Below are positions 9,379-17,499 of a stretch of DNA of 21,071 nucleotides, piece after piece. Position numbers and translations under genes: made by a program. Location: the NCBI GenBank assembly GCA_937927435.1, contig CALBDW010000146.1:1-21071 (forward strand). The letters run 5' to 3'. The notes beneath the pieces are model-generated. The model was not told where the DNA came from. It worked only from the letters and a program-made list of their open reading frames with translations, and made no database searches. The first letter of the stretch is position 1. Each line of letters begins with the position of its first letter. The stretch comes from an uncultured Bdellovibrionales bacterium. Lineage in GTDB: Bacteria; Bdellovibrionota; Bdellovibrionia; Bdellovibrionales; JAMPXM01.

Positions 9379-10875
9379 ATGTCAGCTGAACAGAATTCGA
9401 CTCAGGAAAAGGTACGTACCCGGTTTGCGCCTAGTCCGACGGGTTACCTCCATGTCGGCGGCGCGCGCACGGCTCTTTACAATTATCTTTTCGCCAAGCA
9501 CCACGGCGGAGAGTTCATTCTTCGTATTGAAGACACGGACCTGGAGCGCTCGACCGAAGAGTCGATGCGCATGCAAATCGAGGATTTGAAATGGCTCGGG
9601 ATCGTTTGGGACGAGGGTCCCGATCCCGAGACGTTCGCCGACGTGGGACCGTACGGTCCCTACAGGCAAAGCCGTCGTAAAGAGATTTACCTTGAACACG
9701 CGCAACGTCTGATTGCCGAAGGTAAGGCGTATTACGATTTCCGCACCGACGAGGAGCTTGAGCGGCTCAGAGAGGAGCGGATTGCGGCCGGCCAATCGGC
9801 GCAAATCGGTCCACCTGAACGGATTGTTCCGGTTGAGGAAGCGCTCGAGCGGATCGCGAAAGGCGAAAAGGCGGCCATTCGCTTCCGCGTCTCTGAAGTG
9901 CGCGACTACGTCCTGCATGATCTCGTGCGCGGAGAAGTGAGATTCCCTTCGGATATGGTCGGGGATTTCGTCTGCATCCGTTCGAACGGTATGCCCGTTT
10001 ACAACTTCTGCTGCGTGATTGACGACGCCCTTATGAAAATCACGCACGTGTTCCGCGCCGAGGAGCATCTTTCGAACACGCTCCGGCAGATGATGCTTTA
10101 TGAAGCATTCGGCTACAAGATGCCGAAGTTCGGGCATCTTTCGTTTATTCTTGGACCGGACCGGCAGAAGCTCTCGAAACGTCATGGGGCGACGAGCTGC
10201 CACGACTTCAAGATGAAAGGTTATCTGCCCGAAGCGCTCAATAACTTTATTCTGCTTTCCGGTTGGTCGAGTCCGACCGGCGAAGAGATTATTTCCCGCG
10301 AGGACCAGATCAAGCACTTCACGCACGAGCGGTTTAATCCCTCGCCGGCGATGTTCGACACGCAAAAGCTCGATTGGATGAACTCGGTTTACTTGCGGTC
10401 GCTTCCGCACGATGAGCTTTGGCGTCGGATTGAGCCCTTCTTGGAGCGCGCCGGGCTCGATTTGCCCATGGCGAAAGATCCGGCTTGGCGCGACCAGGCG
10501 CTTACGGTTTTTAAGGTGAAGATGACGACGTTGGCTGACGCTGAAAAACTCTTCCTTCCGCTTTCCGACGCGAAGTTCGGGATTGCGGACGAAGCGGCGG
10601 AAGTTTTCGGCTGGCCTGAGGCGAAGAAGGTTTGGGAGGCTTGGAAAGCCGAACTCGAAGCCCTCTCTTCGGAGCGCATTACCGAGGAGGAGTTTGCTGG
10701 CATTGAGGACCGGGTCAAGAAAGCAACGGGGGCGAAGGGTAAGCAGCTCTTTATGCCCATCCGGGTCGCCGTGATCGGTCAGCCGCATGGAGCGGAACTC
10801 AAGATTCTTGTTCCGCTTTTGACGAGAAGCTCTCTCTTAAAGCGCGTGGCTGCATGCTTGGCTCGGGTGAATTAA
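9379..10875 (+). CDS. gltX: Glutamyl-tRNA synthetase
   Basis: 498 aa class I synthetase that attaches glutamate to tRNA-Glu using ATP. Start ATG with a short GAGG (9371-9374). The first conserved motif is FAPSPTGYLHVGGAR, with the HIGH-type signature HVGG at 25-28. It is followed by RIEDTD (49-54) and the KMSKS-type loop KLSKR at 264-268. The C-terminal half is the helical anticodon-binding region. Length fits the bacterial family. Whether it is discriminating or also charges tRNA-Gln (with repair by GatCAB) cannot be decided here; no gatCAB or glnS is in the window. cysS follows after 15 bp, so the two are very likely cotranscribed. Confidence 0.97.
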   Translation: MSAEQNSTQEKVRTRFAPSPTGYLHVGGARTALYNYLFAKHHGGEFILRIEDTDLERSTEESMRMQIEDLKWLGIVWDEGPDPETFADVGPYGPYRQSRRKEIYLEHAQRLIAEGKAYYDFRTDEELERLREERIAAGQSAQIGPPERIVPVEEALERIAKGEKAAIRFRVSEVRDYVLHDLVRGEVRFPSDMVGDFVCIRSNGMPVYNFCCVIDDALMKITHVFRAEEHLSNTLRQMMLYEAFGYKMPKFGHLSFILGPDRQKLSKRHGATSCHDFKMKGYLPEALNNFILLSGWSSPTGEEIISREDQIKHFTHERFNPSPAMFDTQKLDWMNSVYLRSLPHDELWRRIEPFLERAGLDLPMAKDPAWRDQALTVFKVKMTTLADAEKLFLPLSDAKFGIADEAAEVFGWPEAKKVWEAWKAELEALSSERITEEEFAGIEDRVKKATGAKGKQLFMPIRVAVIGQPHGAELKILVPLLTRSSLLKRVAACLARVN

Positions 10876-10890
10876 GACGGAGTGAAAGAC

Positions 10891-12360
10891 GTGGGACTGC
10901 GGATTTACAATAGTTTGACCAGGCAGAAAGAGGAGTTCGTCCCCCTAAAAGAGGGGGAGGTGAAGATGTACGTCTGCGGTCCGACGGTTTACGACTTCGT
11001 CCATGTCGGAAACTTCCGCGGGCCGATCTTCTTCAACTTGGTGCGGAACTGGCTTGAAAGACTGGGATATAAAGTCGAGTTCGCGCTGAACTTCACCGAT
11101 GTCGACGACAAGATTATCAATCGCGCCAACCAAGAAGGTGAACTGGCTTCGGAAGTGTCCGAACGTTTCATTGAAGAGTACAAGAAAGACTTCGCCGCCC
11201 TCAAACTTCGCCCGCATACTTATAACCCCAAGGTCACGGAGACGATGGGGCCCATTCTTGAGCTTGTCGACACTTTAATTAAGCGCGGGAAGGCTTACGT
11301 CGTTGACGGCGAAGTGCTTTACAGCGTTCGCAGTTTCGAAGGATACGGGAAGCTTTCCCATAAGAACATCGACGAATTGCAAGCCGGGGCGCGCGTTGAA
11401 GTTGACAAGAAAAAACGCGATCCGATGGATTTTTCGCTTTGGAAGCCGGCTAAGCCAGGGGAGCCCAAGTGGCCTTCGCCGTGGGGTGAAGGACGTCCCG
11501 GTTGGCACATTGAGTGCTCGGCCATGATCCGCTCGATTTTCGGAGATTCGATCGATATTCATGGCGGCGGTTCCGACTTAATCTTCCCGCACCACGAAAA
11601 CGAAATCGCGCAGTCGGAAGGAGCGACGGGTAAGCCCTTTGTGCGCTATTGGATGCATAACAACATGCTTACCCTGGGTGATAAAAAGATGTCGAAGTCG
11701 CTCGGGAACATCATGAAGGCGAGGGAGTTTCTGACCAAGTACAACGGCGAAATCCTCAAGTTCATGATGCTTTCGACCCATTACCGTTCGCTTCTGGACT
11801 TCTCGGAAGAGGCGATCGATCGCGCTATTTCGGGTCTTGCTCGCATTTATTCCGCGTTGAATTTGGCCGAGAAAACGATCGCGGCGGCGGATAACTCGGT
11901 CGCACCCGCTTCGTCTCCCGTAAAATCGTTTGCGGAGGCTTTGGAGAAGGCTTCGCGAGATGTCGCCGAGGCTCTGAACGACGACTTTAATACGCCCGAG
12001 ATGTTCGCGGCGATCTTTAACCTCACAAGGGCCTTTAATGCCGTTGTCCGTCACGGCGCCAAGGTTACGCCGGAGATTCTTAAGACGGCTTTGGCGTACC
12101 GTGATTGGGTCCGCGAGCAAGGCGAATTGATGTCACTCTTTTTGGAGCCGGCGGGCGAATACCTCTATCTTCTCGACGATATGCTGTTAAAGCAGAAGGG
12201 GCTTGATCGGGCTCGGATCGACGCTCTGGTCGAGGAGCGCTCGAAAGCGCGCGCGGCGAAGGATTATAAGCGGTCTGACGAACTGCGCGACGAGCTGACG
12301 GCCATGGGGATCGCACTTCAAGACACCCCGCAAGGGACGACTTGGGAAGTCGCGAAATAA
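10891..12360 (+). CDS. cysS: Cysteinyl-tRNA synthetase
   Basis: 489 aa class I synthetase for tRNA-Cys. I prefer GTG at 10891: GGAG (10879-10882) is 8 bp upstream, and the resulting start MGLRIYNSLTRQKEEF matches the usual CysS N-terminus. An in-frame GTG at 10882 would overlap that SD. Counting from 10891: C29 in YVCGPTVYD, HIGH-type HVGN at 38-41, KMSKS at 266-270. Zinc ligands C29, C209 (IECSAM), H234 and E238 (FPHHENE) are all present, at almost the same positions as in E. coli CysS. The zinc site selects cysteine without editing. The DALR-like and C-terminal helices are intact. It lies 15 bp after gltX. Confidence 0.97.
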   Translation: MGLRIYNSLTRQKEEFVPLKEGEVKMYVCGPTVYDFVHVGNFRGPIFFNLVRNWLERLGYKVEFALNFTDVDDKIINRANQEGELASEVSERFIEEYKKDFAALKLRPHTYNPKVTETMGPILELVDTLIKRGKAYVVDGEVLYSVRSFEGYGKLSHKNIDELQAGARVEVDKKKRDPMDFSLWKPAKPGEPKWPSPWGEGRPGWHIECSAMIRSIFGDSIDIHGGGSDLIFPHHENEIAQSEGATGKPFVRYWMHNNMLTLGDKKMSKSLGNIMKAREFLTKYNGEILKFMMLSTHYRSLLDFSEEAIDRAISGLARIYSALNLAEKTIAAADNSVAPASSPVKSFAEALEKASRDVAEALNDDFNTPEMFAAIFNLTRAFNAVVRHGAKVTPEILKTALAYRDWVREQGELMSLFLEPAGEYLYLLDDMLLKQKGLDRARIDALVEERSKARAAKDYKRSDELRDELTAMGIALQDTPQGTTWEVAK

Positions 12361-12414
12361 TCTTTGCCTCTTGTGAACCACGAGGCGTCCCTCTGTTGTC
12401 GAGCCTGCTCGATG

Positions 12415-12444
12415 TGATAAGCTTCAATATTCGCTTGCTTATCA
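12415..12444. promoter_or_regulatory. Perfect 8-bp inverted repeat between cysS and uvrB
   Basis: TGATAAGC (12415-12422) is mirrored by GCTTATCA (12437-12444) with a 14-nt spacer; half-site centres are 22 bp apart, about two helical turns. ATTTTT follows (12445-12450), then the uvrB SD AGGAGG. It could be an operator for a dimeric repressor or a weak AT-rich terminator of cysS. A second small hairpin, TCGAG-CCTG-CTCGA, lies at 12399-12412. I see no obvious known LexA box. Confidence 0.5.
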
Positions 12445-12464
12445 ATTTTTGAGGAGGCAGTGGC

Positions 12465-14597
12465 TTGTCCGTTATTCCACTTCGTAAATCACGTCAACCG
12501 GTTGGCCGATTCAAACTCAAGACGGATTTCAAACCGTCCGGAGACCAGCCGAAGGCCATTGCCGAACTCGTCAAAAACATCGAGCAAGGGGTTCGCCACC
12601 AGGTTCTGCTCGGTGTAACCGGCTCAGGCAAAACCTTCACGATGGCCAACGTCATCGAGAAGGTGAATAAGCCGACTTTGATTCTCGCGCATAATAAAAC
12701 GCTCGCCGCCCAGTTGTATGGGGAGTTCAAAGAGCTTTTCCCCGAAAATGCGGTCGAGTACTTCGTGAGTTATTACGATTATTATCAGCCCGAAGCCTAT
12801 ATTCCAGCGACCGACACGTTTATTGAAAAAGACTCGGCGATCAACGAGCAGATCGACCGCATGCGCCACTCGGCGACACGTTCGCTTTTTGAGCGCCGCG
12901 ACGTGATCATCGTGAGTTCCGTTTCCTGTATTTACGGTCTTGGTAGCCCCGAAGCCTACGAAGGCATGATGATCCAGGTTTTCGCAGGCAAGGAACTTAA
13001 ACGCGATAAATTCTTACGTGAACTCGTGCGCATTCAGTACAACCGGAATGACATCGATTTCCACCGCGGAACGTTCCGCGTTCGCGGCGACGTGGTCGAC
13101 GTTTTCCCTCCCTATGAAGAAGATCGAGTGATCCGTATCGAGTTCTTCGGCGATTTCGTCGACCGGCTGTCGTGGGTGGATCCTTTGCGGGGAGAGGTGC
13201 TTGCGGATCTTGACCAGGTCGCCATTTACCCGGGAAGCCACTACGTCACGAGTGATGAACGACAGAAACTCGCGATTCAAAGCATCCAGGAGGAATTGCG
13301 CGGGCGTCTTGAGGAACTTAAAAGTCAAATGAAGTTTCTCGAAGCTCAGCGGCTCGAGCAACGAACTTATTACGACATCGAAATGATGGAGGAACTCGGC
13401 TACTGCCAGGGGATCGAGAACTATTCGCGCCACTTGACAGGACGGGCGCCTGGCGAGCCGCCGCCGACTTTGCTGGAATATTTTCCAGACGACTTCCTGT
13501 GTTTCATCGACGAAAGCCACGTGACGATTCCGCAGGTGGGCGGCATGTACCGCGGCGACCGCGCGCGGAAGCTTACGCTTGTCGAACACGGCTTTCGGTT
13601 GCCATCGGCCCTCGACAACCGGCCTTTGAATTTCCAAGAATTCGAGAAGCTTCTCAACTACGTTGTTTACGTTTCGGCGACACCGGGGCCATATGAACTG
13701 CAAAAGTCGCAGGGGCTCATCGTTGAACAAATTATCCGGCCGACGGGACTTTTGGATCCCATTGTGGAAGTTCGTCCGGCCCGTCACCAAGTGGACGACC
13801 TTTTAAAGGAAATCCGGGCCCGGGTCGCGCGTGGCGATAAGGTGTTGGTGACGACGTTGACCAAACGCAGCGCGGAGGACTTGACCGAGTACTACGAATC
13901 TCTCGGTGTTAAAGTGAAATATCTCCACGCGGATATCAAAACCATTGAGCGGACCGAAATCATCCGCGACTTGCGGCTCGGTGTTTTCGACGTCTTAATC
14001 GGGATCAACCTGCTTCGTGAAGGGCTTGATATTCCGGAAGTGAGTCTTGTCGCCATCACCGACGCCGATAAAGAAGGGTTTTTGCGTTCGGAACGTTCGC
14101 TCATTCAGACCATCGGTCGCGCGGCAAGAAACGCCGATGGCATGGTGATTCTTTATGCCGACACGATCACGGAGTCGATGCGCAAGGCGATCGACGAAAC
14201 CAACCGCCGCCGCCGCATTCAGGAAGAGTACAATAAGAAACACGGAATCACGCCTGAAACGATTCGTAAGCGCGTGCGAGAGAGCGTTCTGGAAATTTAC
14301 GAAGCCGCGATGCCCGCGGCGCCTTTACCTGGAACGAAGAAAGGGGATCTTAAGGTTATCTCGGCTCCGAAAGCCGAATATGTTCGCGATCCGAAACTGA
14401 TCGATAAGGAAATCGTGCGTTTAAGAAAGAATATGAAAAAAGCCGCCGACGCGCTTGAATTCGAAGAAGCGGCGCGGATCCGCGATGAGATTAAACGGCT
14501 TGAATTGATGCAGTTGAGTCTCTTTGACGGAGCGGTCGACGAAGAGTCGAAAAAAGCGGCCGAAGGCGCTTACGGCGAGGATGGATCGGCGTCATGA
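12465..14597 (+). CDS. uvrB: Excinuclease ABC subunit B
   Basis: 710 aa. UvrB is the damage-verifying helicase-like subunit of nucleotide-excision repair: it is loaded by UvrA and recruits UvrC. The start is TTG at 12465, with AGGAGG 7 bp upstream (12452-12457). Residues 50-57 are Walker A (GVTGSGKT). The beta-hairpin region YYDYYQPEAY (about 103-112) clamps the damaged strand. SATPGPYEL and the helicase motif QTIGRAARN follow. The C-terminal UVR coiled-coil helix (IVRLRKNMKKAADALEFEEA) docks to UvrC. It is longer than E. coli UvrB (about 670 aa), partly from a short basic N-terminal extension and an extended C-terminal linker. The stop overlaps the uvrC start (ATGA, 14594-14597), so translation is coupled. 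Confidence 0.98.
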   Translation: MSVIPLRKSRQPVGRFKLKTDFKPSGDQPKAIAELVKNIEQGVRHQVLLGVTGSGKTFTMANVIEKVNKPTLILAHNKTLAAQLYGEFKELFPENAVEYFVSYYDYYQPEAYIPATDTFIEKDSAINEQIDRMRHSATRSLFERRDVIIVSSVSCIYGLGSPEAYEGMMIQVFAGKELKRDKFLRELVRIQYNRNDIDFHRGTFRVRGDVVDVFPPYEEDRVIRIEFFGDFVDRLSWVDPLRGEVLADLDQVAIYPGSHYVTSDERQKLAIQSIQEELRGRLEELKSQMKFLEAQRLEQRTYYDIEMMEELGYCQGIENYSRHLTGRAPGEPPPTLLEYFPDDFLCFIDESHVTIPQVGGMYRGDRARKLTLVEHGFRLPSALDNRPLNFQEFEKLLNYVVYVSATPGPYELQKSQGLIVEQIIRPTGLLDPIVEVRPARHQVDDLLKEIRARVARGDKVLVTTLTKRSAEDLTEYYESLGVKVKYLHADIKTIERTEIIRDLRLGVFDVLIGINLLREGLDIPEVSLVAITDADKEGFLRSERSLIQTIGRAARNADGMVILYADTITESMRKAIDETNRRRRIQEEYNKKHGITPETIRKRVRESVLEIYEAAMPAAPLPGTKKGDLKVISAPKAEYVRDPKLIDKEIVRLRKNMKKAADALEFEEAARIRDEIKRLELMQLSLFDGAVDEESKKAAEGAYGEDGSAS

Positions 14598-16522
14598 GCG
14601 ATCTGATCGAAAGCCTAAAGGAAAAGGTGCGCGAGTTTCCGCAAGTGCCCGGCGTGTATCTGATGAAGAACGCGGCCGAAAAGATTATTTACGTCGGAAA
14701 AGCCAAAAACTTGCGCGCGCGTGTTCGAAGCTATTTCGGAGAAGGGAAAGACCATAGCCCGAAAACGAAGTTCCTCGTCCGCCAGATTCATAAGATCGAT
14801 TATATCCTCACCGGAACCGAGGTCGAAGCGTTCTTGCTCGAAGCCTCGCTCATTAAGAAGCATCGGCCGCGGTATAATATCCGGCTTAAGGATGACAAGG
14901 CTTATCCCTATATCCGCATCAGCATGGCCGACCGCTTCCCGCGGCTTTATCTTGCGCGTAAAGTGAAAAAAGACGGCGCGCTTTATTTCGGCCCCTATAC
15001 GAGCGGGAGTGCTGTGTGGGGAACGATCCGTTTCTTAAACCGCACGTTCATGATCCGCGATTGCAAAGACGCCTTTATGGCTTCGCGGAAACGGCCGTGC
15101 ATGACGTATCAAATCGGCCGTTGCAAAGCTCCTTGCGTCGGTTATGTGAACGAAGAGGAGTATCGGGAGGACCTCAAAGGCGCCATTGACTTCTTGCGCG
15201 GGCGCGATAAGGCCATTATCCGGGATCTGACGAAAAAGATGAAAGAGGCGGCGAACGAAGAGCGCTTTGAGGTGGCTGCCAAAATCCGCGACAGTATTGA
15301 GGCGATCAAGCGCGTGCTCGAGCGCCAATCAGTCGTGAACGACACAAGCGAAATCGATCAGGACGTGATCGGTTACCATGGGGCGGAGCAAGGGACTCTT
15401 ATCTACATGGTTCATATCCGCTCGGGTCGCGTGATCGGAAACCGCTCGCACTTCCTTCCGCTTTTGGATCCGGATGCTCCAGAAGAGGACGTGCGAGAGT
15501 GGCTGACCTCGTTCATCAACCAGTATTACGAAGACAACTTCATTCCCGATGAACTCCTTCTGCCCGTCGATTTAGGGAATGATCTCATGAGGCTTCTTGA
15601 AGCGGTACTAAAGGAAAGAAGTGGGCGAGAGGCTCGCGTGCGCTTCCCAACGGATCGGGCGGGGCACGACCTTCTTGATATGGCGAACTCGAACGCCAAA
15701 GCGCATTTCGTCGAATACGTGAACAAGATCGTGGCGAAGAAGAAGGGGCTTGAAGAGATCCAAGCGCGCCTCAAACTTCCGCGGCTTCCGAACCGGATCG
15801 AGTGCTTCGACATTTCGAACTTCCAGGGTGCTGAAACCGTGGCCAGCCAAGTGGTCTTCGAAGAAGGGGCGCCGAATAAGGACCAATATCGCCGCTATCG
15901 CATCCGCACAGTTGAGGGACCAAACGACTTCGAATCGATGCGCGAAGTGCTCACGCGCCGGTTCCATCACGAGGAACTGGATGATCCGGATCTCATCGTT
16001 GTCGACGGCGGTAAAGGTCAGCTCAATATTGCGGTTCAGGTTTTAAAGGAAATCGGACGCAGCGATATTCCGGTTGTGGGTCTCGCGAAAGCGCGTACGC
16101 AAGGCTCGTTCCAGGATACGGAAGTGAGCGGGACTGAAGAGCGTTTCTTCCTTCCGGGACGTGCCAATCCCATCACGTTTAAGCCGGGCTCTGAGGCCTT
16201 CCAAATTTTGGTGGGTATACGGGATGAAGCACACCGCTTCGCGATCACGTACCACAGGAAGTTGCGGGAAGCCACGTCGCTGGAAAGCGAACTCGATTTC
16301 GTCGTGGGGCTTGGTGAAAAACGCAAGCGCGCGTTGTTGTCGAAGTATTCCAGTCTGGATGAAATTCGGGCGGCGAGTGTCGACGATCTTGTGAAGATTC
16401 CGGGTTTTAATCGGGTTCTCGCCGAACGCATTCTCTTGCAGTTGAACGAGGAGTCACAACTTTCGGGCGAGGAGGGGATGTCGCCCGAAGACGAGGTTCA
16501 AGTCTTTCCCGAAGATGAGTGA
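14594..16522 (+). CDS. uvrC: Excinuclease ABC subunit C
   Basis: 642 aa dual endonuclease that makes both incisions around a lesion. The GIY-YIG nuclease domain is at about 14-95 (VPGVYLM, then IIYVGKAKNL at 31-40), which cuts 3'. C157, C169, C177 and C181 have the same 12-8-4 spacing as the cysteines reported to hold a 4Fe-4S cluster in E. coli UvrC. The UVR motif that binds UvrB is at about 205-240. The RNase-H-like domain for the 5' cut includes D406 (CFDISNF) and D471 (VVDGGKGQ). Tandem helix-hairpin-helix motifs close the protein (GLGEKRKRALL, then IPGFNRVLAERIL), with an acidic tail. It starts within the uvrB stop codon. Its TGA abuts the stop codon of the convergent zinc-ribbon gene with no base between. 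Confidence 0.98.
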   Translation: MSDLIESLKEKVREFPQVPGVYLMKNAAEKIIYVGKAKNLRARVRSYFGEGKDHSPKTKFLVRQIHKIDYILTGTEVEAFLLEASLIKKHRPRYNIRLKDDKAYPYIRISMADRFPRLYLARKVKKDGALYFGPYTSGSAVWGTIRFLNRTFMIRDCKDAFMASRKRPCMTYQIGRCKAPCVGYVNEEEYREDLKGAIDFLRGRDKAIIRDLTKKMKEAANEERFEVAAKIRDSIEAIKRVLERQSVVNDTSEIDQDVIGYHGAEQGTLIYMVHIRSGRVIGNRSHFLPLLDPDAPEEDVREWLTSFINQYYEDNFIPDELLLPVDLGNDLMRLLEAVLKERSGREARVRFPTDRAGHDLLDMANSNAKAHFVEYVNKIVAKKKGLEEIQARLKLPRLPNRIECFDISNFQGAETVASQVVFEEGAPNKDQYRRYRIRTVEGPNDFESMREVLTRRFHHEELDDPDLIVVDGGKGQLNIAVQVLKEIGRSDIPVVGLAKARTQGSFQDTEVSGTEERFFLPGRANPITFKPGSEAFQILVGIRDEAHRFAITYHRKLREATSLESELDFVVGLGEKRKRALLSKYSSLDEIRAASVDDLVKIPGFNRVLAERILLQLNEESQLSGEEGMSPEDEVQVFPEDE

Positions 16523-16720
16523 TCACTGAAGGCGGTGATTGCGTGTCTTCAAACGGATCCCGCAAGACGGACAATCGGCGTCTTCGCGCACATCGAAGCT
16601 CAGATAATCGATCTTGTGTTTAAAGACGAGCTTGGAACCGCAAAGACAACAGTGGTTCTGATCGTCGATGATGATTTGATGCTCTTTCTTTTTGCTGACG
16701 TACTGCTTACGACCTTCCAT
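16523..16720 (-). CDS. Small zinc-ribbon protein of unknown function
   Basis: 65 aa. I choose ATG at 16720, with GGAG (16727-16730 on the complement) 6 bp upstream; a TTG at 16744 would add eight residues. The first 14 residues are basic. C24-x2-C27 and C50-x2-C53 are two CxxC knuckles about 22 residues apart, a classic zinc-ribbon layout, with an additional C25. An acidic-aromatic stretch (DYLSFDVREDADC) lies between the knuckles. It could bind a nucleic acid or a protein partner; nothing here shows which. It ends tail-to-tail with uvrC, sharing the palindrome TGATCA, so the two transcripts must overlap. Confidence 0.72.
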   Translation of the reverse strand: MEGRKQYVSKKKEHQIIIDDQNHCCLCGSKLVFKHKIDYLSFDVREDADCPSCGIRLKTRNHRLQ

Positions 16721-16943
16721 GGCTTTCTCCGGATATTGTGACAAACCTTTCGGATGAAGCGAGTGAAGCTTAAGAAAAGGCCGGCTCTCGAATGAAAATC
16801 AGGTCTCTTGCTCGAGGAAATTTTTGCCCCTTCGGAACGAACGTCCGGGCCCATGGAAGTGGTGAATGGGGCCTCGCGAATCGGTAGATGCGGCGCGTTT
16901 CCGACTGACCCTTGAGGGACCTTCGCCTAGGATAGCGCCCGGA
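16721..16943. promoter_or_regulatory. Divergent intergenic region upstream of the zinc-ribbon and UDG-like genes
   Basis: About 220 bp from which both genes are transcribed. The plus-strand frame from 16866 is open into the UDG-like gene, but it includes infrequent codons (AGG, ATA) and no family-like sequence, so I treat it as leader. No clear -35/-10 pair or terminator could be identified. A TAGGAT box at 16928-16933 is too close to the chosen start to be a convincing -10. Confidence 0.35.
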
Positions 16944-17486
16944 ATGAGAAACGAAACGGGTTTGGACGCCAATCAGATTTATTACCTGCGCACCGTACTG
17001 GGGGTCGAATCAATCGTTTTCCCGAGGAATATCGAGCCGGTGACGGTTCCGGTGCAGCAGGAGGCGAGCGCGCGTGAAGTACGACGCTTAGGCACGAAAG
17101 AGAAAGCCCGCATCGTGGCTTTGTTGCCCACGCCTGGCAAAGAGCTTCCGCTTTCGGACGAGACAAAAACACTCGTTGAAAAAATGATCCTCGCAATGAA
17201 GTTGAAAGCCGACGAGGTTTATTTCGCCGTCTGGCCCGCTGAAGAGGAAGCTCTTTCGGAAGAAGTCAAACGTGAATTGGGAAGCGGCGGGGAGCGAACC
17301 CCCGTTCTTCTTTTCGGCGCGTTCGGTTGGAAGGCTGTTTCCGATCGGGAGCTTTCCCCCGGCGATATCGTGGAACTGGGTGAACGCAGAGTTTTTGTCA
17401 CGTTTTCGCCCGGCGAACTCTTGCGGACGCCTACGCAAAAACGGCTTGCATGGGTGCATCTGCAGAACTTGATGAAAGAGCTGTAG
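16944..17486 (+). CDS. UDG-fold (family 4 uracil-DNA glycosylase-like or HolD-like) protein with degenerate active site
   Basis: 180 aa from ATG 16944 (AGGA at 16929-16932, spacing 11, weak); an alternative ATG at 16866 adds 26 unconvincing residues. Motif order matches family-4 UDGs: LLPTPGKEL (60-68) where active enzymes have GEAPGxxE; a helix LVEKMILAMKL (77-87); VYFAVWP (92-98); a strand TPVLLFGAFG; and FVTFSPGELLR (151-161) where active enzymes have THPSxLLR, followed by KRLAW and a terminal helix. The acidic/Asn residue of motif 1 and the catalytic His of motif 2 are replaced (S155), and the four iron-sulfur cysteines are absent, so glycosylase activity is unlikely. The N-terminus IYYLRTVLGVESIVFP recalls the N-terminus of DNA polymerase III psi (HolD), which has a related fold. 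It lies 13 bp before nfeD. Fold call is moderate; function is unknown. Confidence 0.62.
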   Translation: MRNETGLDANQIYYLRTVLGVESIVFPRNIEPVTVPVQQEASAREVRRLGTKEKARIVALLPTPGKELPLSDETKTLVEKMILAMKLKADEVYFAVWPAEEEALSEEVKRELGSGGERTPVLLFGAFGWKAVSDRELSPGDIVELGERRVFVTFSPGELLRTPTQKRLAWVHLQNLMKEL

Positions 17487-17499
17487 AAGGTATTGAAGC

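Noticed and set aside
9382..10788. 468-codon minus-strand frame opposite gltX
   Set aside because: Shadow of a well-conserved synthetase gene; Arg/His-rich composition typical of antisense frames.
16866..16943. Upstream ATG for the UDG-like protein
   Set aside because: The extra 26 residues include infrequent codons and no family-like sequence; kept only as an alternative start.
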